A stretch of 64,000 nucleotides of DNA from JACVRW01 sp963825345 (lineage in GTDB: Bacteria; Actinomycetota; Thermoleophilia; Solirubrobacterales; Thermoleophilaceae), in contig CAWGSQ010000012.1 of NCBI GenBank assembly GCA_963825345.1, positions 558,001-622,000 of the forward strand, read 5' to 3'. Under the pieces are notes generated by a model, which was not told the origin of the DNA, ran no database searches, and worked only from the letters and a program-made list of their open reading frames with translations. A program made the position numbers and the translations under genes. The stretch's first letter is position 1. Each line of letters begins with the position of its first letter. Positions 51,038 through 59,737 of the stretch are shown one piece after another.

Positions 51038-52021
51038 CTAGCCGAGAGCCCGGCCGTAATGCTTCTCGTAGTAGTTGCGGTACTCGCCCGAGCGGATCGG
51101 TGTCCACCAGTCCGCGTTTTCGCGGTACCAGTCGACCGTGCGGGCCAGGCCATCGTCGAAGCGGACGCCCGCCTCCCAGCCGAGCTCGTCCCGCAGCTTC
51201 TGTGAGCTGAGCGAGTAGCGCCGGTCGTGGCCGGGGCGGTCGGTCACGTGCTCGATCAGCGACTCGTCTCGGCCGGTCAGCCCGAGGATGCGGCGCACCA
51301 CGTCGATGTTCTCGCACTCGTCGGGACCGCCGATGTTGTAGGTCTCGCCAGGCCGCCCGCGCTCGAGCACCGTGTGGATGCCGCGGCAGAAGTCCTCCAC
51401 GAAGAGCCAGTTGCGCACCTGGCGGCCGTCGCCGTACACCGGCAGCCGGTCGCCGTGGATGGCGTTCAGGATCGCGAGCGGGATCAGCTTCTCGGGGTAC
51501 TGGCGCGGGCCGTAGTTGTTCGAGCCGCGGCAGATCACGGCCTCGGTGCCATAGGTGTGGTGGTGCGCGGACACGAGCAGGTCACCCGCCGCCTTGGTCG
51601 CCGAATAGGGGGAGGAGGGGTCGAGCGGGGAGCTCTCGCTGAACGAGCCCTCGGCGATCGAGCCGTAGACCTCGTCGGTGGACACCTGGAGGTAGCGCGG
51701 CACGCGCAGCTCGCGCACCGCGTCGAGCAGCACGCCCGTCCCGATCACGTGGGTGAGCGCAAACACGTCCTGATCGGCTATCGAACGATCCACGTGCGAC
51801 TCGGCGGCGAAGTTCACGACCGCGTCCACGCCGTCGGCCACCTGCATCACCAGGTCGCGGTCCTCGATGCCGCCGACCACCAGCTCGGCGCCCGCCGGGA
51901 CGTTCTCGCGCCGACCCGCGTAGGTGAGCTTGTCGAGCACCACGACGTCGTGCTCGCCATCGAACAGGCGCGCATAGGTCGAGCCGATGAACCCGGCTCC
52001 GCCGGTCACGAGCAGCCTCAC
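51038..52021 (-). CDS. rfbB: dTDP-glucose 4,6-dehydratase
   Basis: A 327-residue extended SDR enzyme, the second step of dTDP-L-rhamnose synthesis. It has TGGAGFIGS (NAD-binding, about 6-14), FAAESHVDRSI, STDEVYGSI with the catalytic Asp/Glu pair, SPYSATKAAGD (YxxxK) and RGSNNYGPRQYPEKLIP, all RmlB hallmarks. The GTG at 52021 overlaps the rfbD stop by 4 bp; the longer open frame is the rfbD gene in another frame. The product dTDP-4-keto-6-deoxyglucose feeds RmlC (not in the window) and RmlD. Confidence 0.95.
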   Translation of the reverse strand: MRLLVTGGAGFIGSTYARLFDGEHDVVVLDKLTYAGRRENVPAGAELVVGGIEDRDLVMQVADGVDAVVNFAAESHVDRSIADQDVFALTHVIGTGVLLDAVRELRVPRYLQVSTDEVYGSIAEGSFSESSPLDPSSPYSATKAAGDLLVSAHHHTYGTEAVICRGSNNYGPRQYPEKLIPLAILNAIHGDRLPVYGDGRQVRNWLFVEDFCRGIHTVLERGRPGETYNIGGPDECENIDVVRRILGLTGRDESLIEHVTDRPGHDRRYSLSSQKLRDELGWEAGVRFDDGLARTVDWYRENADWWTPIRSGEYRNYYEKHYGRALG

Positions 52022-52818
52022 ACCGGCACCCCGAGATATGCCTCCAGCCCGTCTTGCCAGGTGGGCAGCCGCGGGCCGCCGCGCTCGCTGTCGAGCACCG
52101 AGTAGGCGGGCCGGTGCGCCGGACGCGGGAACTGCTCGGTGGAGCAGGGCTGCAGGTTCGCCTCGATGCCCGCTCGCTTGAGGATCGCGTGGGCGAATTC
52201 GAACCACGAGCACGAGTTGCGCCCGGCCACGTGAAGGACGCCGCGCTCGTCCCCCGCGGCGAGCGGGAGCAGTACCTCTGCCAGGTGCCCTGTGAAGGTG
52301 GGGCAGCCCACCTGGTCATCGACCACGCGCAGCTCGCCGCGCTCACGCCCGAGCGCCAGCACGGTCGCGACGAAGTTCTTGCCGCCGCGACCGAACAGCC
52401 ACGAGGAGCGGACGATGAGATGGTTCGCGTTGGCCTCGGCGGTGGCGCGCTCTCCGGCCGCCTTCGAGGCGCCGTAGACCGACACGGGCTCGACTGGATC
52501 GGACTCCAGATACGGCTCGCTCTTGGTGCCGGCGAACACGTAGTCGGTCGAGAGGTAGAGAACGCGCTCGGCCGCCTGTGCCACATTGCGAGCGCCCTCG
52601 GCGTTGACGGCGTGGGCGCCTTCGGGGTCGCTCTCGGCGCCGTCGACGTCCGAATAGGCGGCGCAGTTGATCACCGTGCTGCCGGCGAGCGCCTCACGCG
52701 CCGCGTCGGCGTCCGTCACGTCCAGCTCCGCGCGCGTCAGTGCCACCGCCTCGCCCCCGGCAGCCGACACAATGTCCTGGCCGAGCATGCCGCCGGCGCC
52801 CACCACGTGGATCCTCAC
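52018..52818 (-). CDS. rfbD: dTDP-4-dehydrorhamnose reductase
   Basis: A 266-residue SDR enzyme, last step of dTDP-L-rhamnose synthesis. VVGAGGMLGQDI at the N-terminus binds NADPH. INCAAYSDVDGAESDPEGA, YLSTDYVFAGTKSEPY and PVSVYGASKAAGE (catalytic YxxxK) are family signatures. The next gene rfbB is coupled by a 4-bp overlap. GTG 52818 has TAGAGT 7 nt upstream. No rmlC is seen next to it; some actinobacteria encode it apart or fused. Confidence 0.92.
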   Translation of the reverse strand: MRIHVVGAGGMLGQDIVSAAGGEAVALTRAELDVTDADAAREALAGSTVINCAAYSDVDGAESDPEGAHAVNAEGARNVAQAAERVLYLSTDYVFAGTKSEPYLESDPVEPVSVYGASKAAGERATAEANANHLIVRSSWLFGRGGKNFVATVLALGRERGELRVVDDQVGCPTFTGHLAEVLLPLAAGDERGVLHVAGRNSCSWFEFAHAILKRAGIEANLQPCSTEQFPRPAHRPAYSVLDSERGGPRLPTWQDGLEAYLGVPV

Positions 52819-52825
52819 GCGGCGG

Positions 52826-52831
52826 ACTCTA
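52826..52831 (-). promoter_or_regulatory. Candidate -10 element for rfbD-rfbB
   Basis: TAGAGT on the minus strand, 7 nt before the GTG at 52818; it overlaps the LacI-type gene's stop region. Confidence 0.45.
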
Positions 52832-53845
52832 GCCCGGTGCCGCGGTGGATCCCCGCACCAGGAGCTCCGCGGGAAGGACGATCCGCTTGCTCGTCCGCTT
52901 GCCCGACATCCGCTTCTCGAGGAGTTCGAACGAGGTGGCCCCAAGCAGCTCGGCGTCGAGCGCAACGGTGGTGAGAGGCGGGCTGAGCACGCGAGCGAAG
53001 TCCATGTCGTCGAACCCGATCACCGACAGGTCCTCGGGAATCCGGACGCCGCGCTCGCGCGCGGCGAGGTACAGGCCGGCGGCGATCACGTCGTCGTCGC
53101 AGAACACGGCCGTGGGCTCCTCGTCCAGGAGGAGCAGTCCGTTCACGCGAGCGTCCTCGATCGAGATCGGCGTGATGACCCGCGGCTGCGTGTCCGGGTC
53201 GAGGCCGGCCTCGCCCAGCACGCGTACGCGGCTCGCCTCACGATGCTGGAAGGTGAGCGCCCTGAAGGCGGCGGCGAGGTGGCCGATGCGCCGGTGGCCG
53301 AGTTCGACGAGGTGCTCGAACGCGGCGGCCGATCCGCCGCCGCCGTCGAAGCGCACGGACGGCCGCCGTGGCTCCTCGGTCTCCATCATCACAACGTTCT
53401 CGTCCGAGCCGAGGGCCTCCGGCGCCGTGACCTCGAACAGGAGGTAGCCGTCAACCGGCCCGGACCGGAGCGCCTCGAACGATTGCGACTCCCAGTGCCG
53501 GTCGTTCTGGGTGTCGACGAGGATCACGATGTACCCGGCCGAGGCGGCGGCGCGCTGCGCGCCGCGCAGCACGCGGCTGAAGAACGGGTTCGTCATGTCC
53601 GGGACCAGCAGGGCGACGGCCCGCGACGCGCCGAGCCGCAGAGCCTGCGCAGCCGCGTTCGGCCGGTAGCCCAGCTCTCGGGCACAGCGACGCACACGCT
53701 CCTCGGTCGCCTCGGACACGCGGCCGCGACCCTTCCCGGAGAAGACCAGGGAGACGGTCGATTGCGACACGTCGGCGCAGCGCGCGACGTCGACGCTCGT
53801 GACGCGGTGGATGCCGGACCGTTCGATGCTGGGGAATGCAACCAC
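52829..53845 (-). CDS. LacI-family transcription regulator
   Basis: A 338-residue repressor-type protein. The N-terminal LacI helix-turn-helix is at 16-37 (TSVDVARCADVSQSTVSLVF) with the hinge helix in RPNAAAQALRLGAS. A periplasmic-binding-protein-like effector domain starts near 70 (LLVPDMTNPFFSRVLRGAQR) and ends DLSVIGFDDMDFARVLSPPL-like. It should bind a sugar or nucleoside and a palindromic operator. The perfect inverted repeat at 53877-53905 just upstream is the obvious candidate site. GTG 53845 has a GGGAG ribosome site 8 nt upstream; GTG 53851 is the alternative. Confidence 0.88.
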   Translation of the reverse strand: MVAFPSIERSGIHRVTSVDVARCADVSQSTVSLVFSGKGRGRVSEATEERVRRCARELGYRPNAAAQALRLGASRAVALLVPDMTNPFFSRVLRGAQRAAASAGYIVILVDTQNDRHWESQSFEALRSGPVDGYLLFEVTAPEALGSDENVVMMETEEPRRPSVRFDGGGGSAAAFEHLVELGHRRIGHLAAAFRALTFQHREASRVRVLGEAGLDPDTQPRVITPISIEDARVNGLLLLDEEPTAVFCDDDVIAAGLYLAARERGVRIPEDLSVIGFDDMDFARVLSPPLTTVALDAELLGATSFELLEKRMSGKRTSKRIVLPAELLVRGSTAAPG

Positions 53846-53861
53846 GCGCACAGCTCCCGGG

Positions 53862-53890
53862 TTGACAGATATGGAAGTCATACGTAGTAT
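53862..53890 (+). promoter_or_regulatory. Strong sigma-70-type promoter for the gene at 53901
   Basis: TTGACA (53862-53867), exactly 17 bp, then TAGTAT (53885-53890), 10 nt before the ATG at 53901. The -10 overlaps the operator palindrome. Confidence 0.6.
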
Positions 53891-53905
53891 GCTCATACGT
53901 ATGAC
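53877..53905. promoter_or_regulatory. Candidate LacI-type operator
   Basis: GTCATACGTA (53877-53886) and TACGTATGAC (53896-53905) are perfect 10-bp inverted repeats with a 9-base spacer. Smaller palindromes CATACGTATG and CATAC-GTATG are nested in it. It covers the -10 and the start codon of the small plus-strand gene and lies upstream of the LacI-type gene. Confidence 0.65.
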
Positions 53906-54257
53906 GGATATCGGAACCCAGCTTACAGCCCTTATCGCAGTGGTGGGCGTCGCCGCCGGCGGCCTCCTCGGCTCTGACTCGCCCAGGAACCCCGCGCCGC
54001 GCACCGCTCTCGTGATCGACGCATCGGCAGCCCGCGACGGCCGCGAGCTCGTGGACCCGCGCCTGAAGGACGTGGACGCGGACGTGCGCCTGCCCCGCAC
54101 CTCTCGAGAGGCGCGTACCAACGTGCGCTACTTCGACGAGCTCGGATACCAGGTGGTCGTGGCCGGCCCCCAGGCGAGCGCCGCCGCCAGCGCCGTGGGC
54201 GTGGACGCGCAGCGGGCGCCAGGTCTCGCGGGCGCGGTCGAGAGCGCGAGCCACTAG
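53901..54257 (+). CDS. Small exported or membrane-anchored protein of unknown function
   Basis: A 118-residue protein. LTALIAVVGVAAGGLLG at about 8-24 is a signal anchor or uncleaved signal. The rest is Ala/Asp/Arg-rich with no family I recognise (RTALVIDASAARDGRELVD, NVRYFDELGYQVVVAG). The case for a real gene is mainly its control region: a near-consensus promoter and operator directly before the ATG. Codon composition fits the neighbours. It could be the main target of the divergent LacI-type regulator. If the ATG is right, the transcript is practically leaderless. Confidence 0.5.
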   Translation: MTDIGTQLTALIAVVGVAAGGLLGSDSPRNPAPRTALVIDASAARDGRELVDPRLKDVDADVRLPRTSREARTNVRYFDELGYQVVVAGPQASAAASAVGVDAQRAPGLAGAVESASH

Positions 54258-54287
54258 CACCGAAGGCGCCACACCCGGCCGCGGGCG

Positions 54288-56519
54288 CTACGGCAGCGCG
54301 ACCGCCGCGCCGTTCACATTCCCGTGCCGGTCGCGTGCGGCGCCCGGCGAAATCCTCACCGCAGCGCCCGGTGGGGCGTCGACCGTGAACACCGTGCCGC
54401 GCTGCTGTCGCACGACCACGGTGCGGTCGCCGACCTTGAAGCGGACAGCTCCGCCGCTCGCGCTGGACGGGCGGTGGCGGAGATCGCGGTCGCGGACCGC
54501 CGCCGGGTAGTCGAGCGCCACGGCCACCTGGCCGGCCGGGGCGGCCACCTGTCGCACAGTGAGCGTCCTCGCGCGCCGGACCCTGAAGCTGCGGGAGGTG
54601 AGCCGGTAGCGCTCGGCTCGGACCTGGAGCCGGTAGCGCCCGGTGGCCGCGGTGCGCGGCACCTCCCACAGCGCGCGGTATGCGCCCTCGCCGTCGACCT
54701 TCCACAGCATGCCGAGGCCGAGGTCGCTGTCCACGCTGTGCCAGCGGCCCCCGTTTCGGCGCTGGACGACCACGAACGCGCGGCCCAGCGGCCGGTCGAG
54801 TCCGTACGGCGCGCCCCGCCAGCCGAAGGCGGCCTGCTCGAAGCGGCGGACCGCGCCCGCCGGCTGCTCGGTTGCGGTCCCGGTTGCCGCGCCCGGGTCG
54901 TAGGGCGGGCCGTCCGGCGACACGCCGTTCGTCGGGTCGAGCGGATACGCGGCCTGCGCGGGCTCGCCGCTCACGAGCCGGCGGCTGAGCTCGACCAGCT
55001 CCTGGCGCAGCAGGTTGGACGAGAGCGGGCCGTAGAGCGTGGAGCCGCCCTCGTAGTGCTGGCGGTCGTACTCCTCGGGCGTCGTGAGGTACTGGATGAA
55101 CTCGCCGGCCAGCCCGGACACCACCACGCGATCCATTCCGGTGGACTCGCGCACCGCGGCGCGTAGCCGCTCACCGACCTCGGCGGTCGGCTCGCCGGGG
55201 AGGGTCACGATCAGGCCGTCTCCCACGCGCAGGGCGGTGAGGGGCACGGCCTTCGGAACGGTGTCGGCGCTCAGCGGGATGCCGGTCTTGTGCCCCTGCC
55301 CGGGCACCGGCAGCGGGTTGCGCGTCCCCTCGAGCGGCACCCTCGTCACGTCGAACAGGGGCCCGCGCTCCTCCTCGGATCCGGTCAGGAAGGGGAAGCC
55401 GATCATGGCGTAGTCCGCCACGTTGCCGCCCTCGGTGGCCTGTCCGCAGAAGCAGGTGCGCGTCCAGCGTACGTCGAGCTGCGGCTTCGAAATGAGCACC
55501 GCATTCGCGCGGCGCCAGGCGCGCAGCATCGCGGCGGCCTCCACGCGTCCCACGTAGTCGGACGCCGCGGGTCCGTCGCGCACCAGCCCGGCCGACTGAT
55601 CGCCCTCATTCGAGTTGCCGTAAACGTTCAGCACGGCCTGCCCGCGCGGCACACGTCCGGACCGCCGCACGGCGCGCTCGAACACCTGGAGGGCCGAGGC
55701 GTGGTGGTCCTGGTTGTAGTACGGGAAGCTCGACTTGGTGACCGTGCCGTGGTCCGCGAAGGTCGACCAGCCGCCGATCGGGACGTGTCGACCGCCCACG
55801 AGCTTGTCCACCCGCAGGACGTTCACCTGGGCGTCGATGGTGTGGTCGACGCCCTGGGGATCCTCGGCCGCCGCGCCCTGCCCGCGCTCGCGCTGGATCC
55901 CGTGGTCCGCGAGGTGCGCCTCGATGCTGCGGTTCTGCGTGAGACCGTGGATCTCGGCCCTTCCCCAGCCGGCCTGCGCCGGCGCGCGGTCCCTGTCCGC
56001 CCGCCGGACCGCCGCGGTCACCTGGCGCACGAGGAAGGAATAGAGCTGGGGATCGGCGGGTGGAGGGTCGAGGAGCCGGTAGAAGCTGAGCGGGTCGGTC
56101 ACGGTGGCCAGCCCCGGGGCGGCGGTGTTGAAGGTCTTGAAGTTCGCGTAGCCGCCGGGTCCCGAGTGCGTGTGCGAGGCGGAGACCAGCAGGTTCGACT
56201 CCGAGAATCCGCGCGCGGAGAGGGCGTCGCCCACGTGCTTCACGAGCCCGCCGGGGACCATGAACAGGTCGAGCGCCACGAGAGCGACCTTGCGGTCGCC
56301 GCGCTGGAGCACCAGCGCACGGGCCCAGAGGCGGGTGTGCTGCCCCTGCGCCACCCTGTCCTGACGGGTCCAGCCGCCCAGGTAGTAGCCGGTGCGCGGC
56401 GTGATGTCGGCCTTGCCCACGCCCGCGCGCAGGGGGGCGGCCTGCGGAGCGGCCTGCGCGGCCGGAGCAGCCGCGAGCGTGGCCGCGAGCAGGACAAGCA
56501 ATGCCCAGGGGCGCTTCAC
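54288..56519 (-). CDS. Secreted neutral/alkaline ceramidase-like hydrolase
   Basis: A 743-residue exported enzyme. The signal peptide covers residues 1-23 (WALLVLLAATLAAAPAAQAA). The ceramidase_alk domain begins AGVGKADITPRTGYYLGGW, with LVSASHTHSGPGGY (zinc His residues), FADHGTVTKSSFPYYNQDH and the nucleophile Ser in YGNSNEGDQSAG (GDxS). VVSGLAGEFIQYLTTPEEYD is also conserved. Neutral ceramidases split the amide of ceramide; the bacterial substrate could be another N-acyl lipid. The last 180 residues are a beta domain. TAACTT ends 8 nt before GTG 56519. Confidence 0.85.
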   Translation of the reverse strand: MKRPWALLVLLAATLAAAPAAQAAPQAAPLRAGVGKADITPRTGYYLGGWTRQDRVAQGQHTRLWARALVLQRGDRKVALVALDLFMVPGGLVKHVGDALSARGFSESNLLVSASHTHSGPGGYANFKTFNTAAPGLATVTDPLSFYRLLDPPPADPQLYSFLVRQVTAAVRRADRDRAPAQAGWGRAEIHGLTQNRSIEAHLADHGIQRERGQGAAAEDPQGVDHTIDAQVNVLRVDKLVGGRHVPIGGWSTFADHGTVTKSSFPYYNQDHHASALQVFERAVRRSGRVPRGQAVLNVYGNSNEGDQSAGLVRDGPAASDYVGRVEAAAMLRAWRRANAVLISKPQLDVRWTRTCFCGQATEGGNVADYAMIGFPFLTGSEEERGPLFDVTRVPLEGTRNPLPVPGQGHKTGIPLSADTVPKAVPLTALRVGDGLIVTLPGEPTAEVGERLRAAVRESTGMDRVVVSGLAGEFIQYLTTPEEYDRQHYEGGSTLYGPLSSNLLRQELVELSRRLVSGEPAQAAYPLDPTNGVSPDGPPYDPGAATGTATEQPAGAVRRFEQAAFGWRGAPYGLDRPLGRAFVVVQRRNGGRWHSVDSDLGLGMLWKVDGEGAYRALWEVPRTAATGRYRLQVRAERYRLTSRSFRVRRARTLTVRQVAAPAGQVAVALDYPAAVRDRDLRHRPSSASGGAVRFKVGDRTVVVRQQRGTVFTVDAPPGAAVRISPGAARDRHGNVNGAAVALP

Positions 56520-56527
56520 GACGGGCG

Positions 56528-56533
56528 AAGTTA
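56528..56533 (-). promoter_or_regulatory. Candidate -10 element for the ceramidase-like gene
   Basis: TAACTT on the minus strand, 8 nt before the GTG at 56519. Confidence 0.4.
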
Positions 56534-56568
56534 CCGCCGTGCGGCGCGGCTCGCGCCGGTTGTGCCGC

Positions 56569-56574
56569 TAGCGT
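56569..56574 (+). promoter_or_regulatory. Candidate -10 element for the second ABC exporter
   Basis: TAGCGT, 7 nt before the GTG at 56582; this favours that start over the GTG at 56573. Confidence 0.4.
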
Positions 56575-56581
56575 GCCGCCT

Positions 56582-57484
56582 GTGCTCGAGGTTCACGACC
56601 TGACCAAGCGCTTCGGTGCGAACCTCGCCGTCGACGGCCTCAGTTTCAAGGCCACGCCCGGCCGCGTGCTCGGATTCCTGGGCCCGAACGGGGCGGGCAA
56701 GACCACCACGCTGCGCATGCTGCTCGGTCTCACGCTGCCGAGCTCGGGCACGGCCACGGTGGAGGAGCGCCCCTACCGCGAGCTGGAGGACCCGATCGGC
56801 ACCGTCGGCGCCGTGCTCGAAGGACCACAGTTCCATCCCGGCCGGAGCGGGCGCAACCACCTGCGGGTGATGGCCATGGCTGCGGGGCGTCCCCGAAGCC
56901 GCGTGGAGGAGGTGCTGCGCCTGGTGGAGCTCGAGGGCGCCGGCGACAAGCGCGTCAAGACGTACTCGCTGGGCATGCGGCAGCGCCTCAGCCTCGCGGG
57001 CGCCCTGCTCGGCGATCCGCGCGGCCTCGTACTCGACGAGCCCGCGAACGGGCTCGACCCTCAGGGGATCCGCTGGCTGCGCGACTTCCTGCGCGCGCAG
57101 GCCGCCGGCGGGCGCACCGTGCTCGTGTCGAGCCACGTGCTCGCCGAGATGGCGCAGACCGTCGACGAGGTGGTGGTGATCAGCCGCGGCAAGCTGGTCG
57201 CGCAGGGCTCCCTCGACGAGCTCACCCACGGCGTGGAGGCGCCGATCTGGGTGCGTAGCCCCGACGCGGATCGTCTGCGTGCCGTTCTGGCAGCGCGCGA
57301 GGGCGTGGATGCCAAGCCCCCCGAGGCCGGGGGCGGCTGGCTGGAGGTGCGCGGCACCACGCTCGAAGAGGTTGGCACGATCGCGGCCGAGAATGGCATC
57401 ACGGTCTTCGAGCTCTACCGGCCGCGCCAGTCGCTCGAGGCCGTGTTCCTCGAGCTCACTGGCGGCACGGAGGCCGGACGGTGA
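56582..57484 (+). CDS. ABC transporter ATP-binding protein
   Basis: A 300-residue ATPase of the CcmA/BcrA type. Walker A is FLGPNGAGKTTTLRML at about 36-51, the signature is the deviant YSLGMRQRLSLAGAL, and Walker B is LVLDEPANGLDP. SSHVLAEMAQTVDEVVV holds the switch His. The C-terminal 80 residues are the accessory domain common in antibiotic-resistance exporters. It is coupled to the permease by a 4-bp overlap. The substrate is unknown; bacitracin-like self-protection or lipid export are possibilities. Confidence 0.9.
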   Translation: MLEVHDLTKRFGANLAVDGLSFKATPGRVLGFLGPNGAGKTTTLRMLLGLTLPSSGTATVEERPYRELEDPIGTVGAVLEGPQFHPGRSGRNHLRVMAMAAGRPRSRVEEVLRLVELEGAGDKRVKTYSLGMRQRLSLAGALLGDPRGLVLDEPANGLDPQGIRWLRDFLRAQAAGGRTVLVSSHVLAEMAQTVDEVVVISRGKLVAQGSLDELTHGVEAPIWVRSPDADRLRAVLAAREGVDAKPPEAGGGWLEVRGTTLEEVGTIAAENGITVFELYRPRQSLEAVFLELTGGTEAGR

Positions 57485-58218
57485 TCGCCAGGGTGGCGGC
57501 TGAGGTTCTGAAGCTGCGCACCACGCGCACGTTCTGGGCGCTCGCCGGCTCGACGTTCGGGCTGATCCTCCTCATCGTCGTCCTGTCGCTCGCGCTCGAC
57601 GATGCGCTCAACTCGGACGAGGATGCAGCGCGTTCGCTCCTGGGCACCGCCAGCATCAGCGGGCTGCTCATGCTGGTACTCGGCGCAGTGGCGGGCGCGG
57701 GGGAGTACAGGCACGGGACCATCGCTTCCACGCTCCTCGTGACGCCCAATCGGCTGCTCGCCGTGACCGCCCAGACGGTCGCGGTCGCGCTCGGGGGCGC
57801 CGCGGTGGGTCTCGCGGCGTCAGCGCTCACCGCGGCGGTCGCGCTTCCGTGGCTCGCGAGCATCGACGCGCCGGTGCCGGACACGAGTGAAGTGCTCGGC
57901 ATCCTGTTCGGCAACGTGCTCTACTCCGGCCTCGCGGCGGGCCTCGGCGTGGCGCTCGGCGCGCTCATGCGAAACCAGGTCGCGACGATCGTGTTCCTGC
58001 TGCTGTTCATCTTCGCCGTCGATCCGGCCATCTCCGCGCTGGCCGAGGACTACTCCCGCTTCTCGCTGAGCGGTCTGACGGCCGCGATGAGCGGCGGGAC
58101 CAGCGAGGACTACGGGGCCGACCTGCTTCCGTTCGGGGCGGCCGCGGCGGTCTGGGCCGGCTACACCGCCCTCCTGGCGGTGGCGGCAGCCGTTCTCACG
58201 ACGCGGCGCGATATCTAA
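57481..58218 (+). CDS. ABC-2 type transporter permease
   Basis: A 245-residue membrane protein with about six helices: near 18-38 (FWALAGSTFGLILLIVVLSL), 55-80, 98-125, 140-165, 172-195 and 220-242. AGAGEYRHGTIASTLLVTP is the typical cytoplasmic loop of ABC-2 permeases of the BcrB/NosY group. It forms a two-gene exporter with the ATPase encoded just upstream. The stop overlaps the convergent rmlA gene by 4 bp. Confidence 0.82.
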   Translation: MIARVAAEVLKLRTTRTFWALAGSTFGLILLIVVLSLALDDALNSDEDAARSLLGTASISGLLMLVLGAVAGAGEYRHGTIASTLLVTPNRLLAVTAQTVAVALGGAAVGLAASALTAAVALPWLASIDAPVPDTSEVLGILFGNVLYSGLAAGLGVALGALMRNQVATIVFLLLFIFAVDPAISALAEDYSRFSLSGLTAAMSGGTSEDYGADLLPFGAAAAVWAGYTALLAVAAAVLTTRRDI

Positions 58219-59282
58219 AGAATCTGCACGTCGGCGCTGTCGCCGACCACGAACCGGTACGCCTTTGGCAGCGCCGGGCCGCGGCCGATCGTCACGTTCT
58301 TGCCGATCAGGCTTGCCTCGATGCGGTAGTCGAGCTGTGAGATGTGCGAGCCCGACATCACGATCGAGTGCTCCAGCTCGGCGTGCTCGATCGTGACCCC
58401 GTCGCCGATCGCCGTGTAGGGGCCGATGTAGGCGTCCGTGAGCTGCGAGTCCGCGCCGATCACCGCGGGGCCTCGGACCGTCGAGCGCACGAGCCGGGCT
58501 CCCTTCTCGATCACCACGCGGCCCTCCACGCGGCTGTCCACAAGCTCTCCGTCGATTCGCTCGTCGAGGTCGTCGAGGATCAGCCGGTTCGCCTCGAGCA
58601 TGTCCTCCACCTGGCCGGTGTCCTTCCACCAGCCATCGACGATGTGCGGGTCCACCCGCAGGCCGCGATCCACGAGCGTCTGGATCGCGTCTGTGATCTC
58701 GAGCTCGTCGCGCCACGACGGCTCGATGGAGCGGGCCGCATCGAAGATCGACGACGTGAACATGTACACGCCCACCAGGGCGAGGTCGGTCTTCGGCTCC
58801 TTCGGCTTCTCGACGAGCCGGGAGACGCGGTTGCCGCCGTCGAGCTCCGCCACGCCGTAGTTCTCAGGATCGGGCACGTGCGTGAGCAGGATCAGCGCGT
58901 CGGGCTGCTCGCTCCTGAACGTGTCGACCAGCTTGAGGATCCCGTCGCGAAGCAGATTGTCGCCGAGGTACATCACGAACGGCGAGTCGCCGATGAAGGC
59001 CTCGGCGGTCAACACGGCATGGGCGAGCCCCCGGGGAGCGTCCTGCTCGATGTAGCTGATCTGCACTCCGAACTGCGAGCCGTCGCCCGCGGCCTCGCGC
59101 ACCTCGGCTCCCGTCTCCGGGGCGATGATGATGCCCAGCTCGGTGATGCCGGCCTCCGCCATCGCCTCGATCCCGTAGAAGAGCACGGGCTTGTTGGCCA
59201 CCGGCACGAGCTGCTTCGCGCTGGTGTGCGTGAGCGGCCGAAGGCGGGTGCCCTTGCCGCCGGAGAGGATCAGGCCCTTCAT
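58215..59282 (-). CDS. rmlA: Glucose-1-phosphate thymidylyltransferase, long form
   Basis: A 355-residue nucleotidyltransferase that makes dTDP-glucose from glucose-1-phosphate and dTTP, the first step of the pathway continued by rfbB and rfbD at 51038-52818. LILSGGKGTRLRPLTHT is the nucleotide-binding loop, with KQLVPVANKPVLFYG, VMYLGDNLL and VEKPKEPKTDLALVGVYMF further on. Beyond the usual 290 residues is a left-handed beta-helix (about 255-345, VIEKGARLVRSTVRGPAVIG), as in the archaeal/actinobacterial long form. ATG 59282 has TAGCGT 7 nt upstream. Confidence 0.93.
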   Translation of the reverse strand: MKGLILSGGKGTRLRPLTHTSAKQLVPVANKPVLFYGIEAMAEAGITELGIIIAPETGAEVREAAGDGSQFGVQISYIEQDAPRGLAHAVLTAEAFIGDSPFVMYLGDNLLRDGILKLVDTFRSEQPDALILLTHVPDPENYGVAELDGGNRVSRLVEKPKEPKTDLALVGVYMFTSSIFDAARSIEPSWRDELEITDAIQTLVDRGLRVDPHIVDGWWKDTGQVEDMLEANRLILDDLDERIDGELVDSRVEGRVVIEKGARLVRSTVRGPAVIGADSQLTDAYIGPYTAIGDGVTIEHAELEHSIVMSGSHISQLDYRIEASLIGKNVTIGRGPALPKAYRFVVGDSADVQIL

Positions 59283-59289
59283 CGCGGGG

Positions 59290-59295
59290 ACGCTA
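59290..59295 (-). promoter_or_regulatory. Candidate -10 element for rmlA
   Basis: TAGCGT on the minus strand, 7 nt before the ATG at 59282; it overlaps the stop of the PPOX-like gene. Confidence 0.45.
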
Positions 59296-59727
59296 GTAGA
59301 CGTCGCCAAGCTTACGGTGGTCCCAACTCACCGTGCGAGTCGGAACGAACGTCAGGCCCACGCGCTTCGTCGCCTGAGCGGCGACCATGGCGCGGATCTC
59401 GTCGTTCAGCTCGCCGGCGTAGCGATCGAACAACGCGAGCCCAAAACGCTCCACGTCCCGCGGATCGCGCGAGAGCTGGACATCGCACTCGAAGGTCACG
59501 CCGCGGAGCTCGTGGTACTGCACGCCGTCCTCGAGGCCGACCGTGGCGCGGGGGTCGCGCTCGAGGTTGCGGGCCTTCTGAGACTTTGCGTACGTCCAGC
59601 CGCGCAGTTCCGAGGCGTCGCCCACGAACCACAGCGGCACCATGTGCGGGCGGCCGTGCGGCCCGACGGTCGCGCACTGCATGACCATCTTCTCGCCGAG
59701 GAACGCCCGCACCTCCTCGCCCGACAT
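59293..59727 (-). CDS. Pyridoxamine-5'-phosphate oxidase-like (split-barrel) protein
   Basis: A 144-residue flavin- or F420-binding split-barrel protein. AFLGEKMVMQCATVGPHGRPHMVPLWF-type N-terminus (start of the barrel), YAKSQKARNLERDPRATVGL and YHELRGVTFECDVQL match the PPOX/F420-dependent oxidoreductase group of actinobacteria. It ends TVSWDHRKLGDVY, a common F420-type tail. The substrate is unknown. ATG 59727 lies 10 bp after the PafBC stop on the same strand. F420 use would agree with the DUF2342 gene at 20512, but both links are weak. Confidence 0.78.
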   Translation of the reverse strand: MSGEEVRAFLGEKMVMQCATVGPHGRPHMVPLWFVGDASELRGWTYAKSQKARNLERDPRATVGLEDGVQYHELRGVTFECDVQLSRDPRDVERFGLALFDRYAGELNDEIRAMVAAQATKRVGLTFVPTRTVSWDHRKLGDVY

Positions 59728-59737
59728 CTCGATCTGG

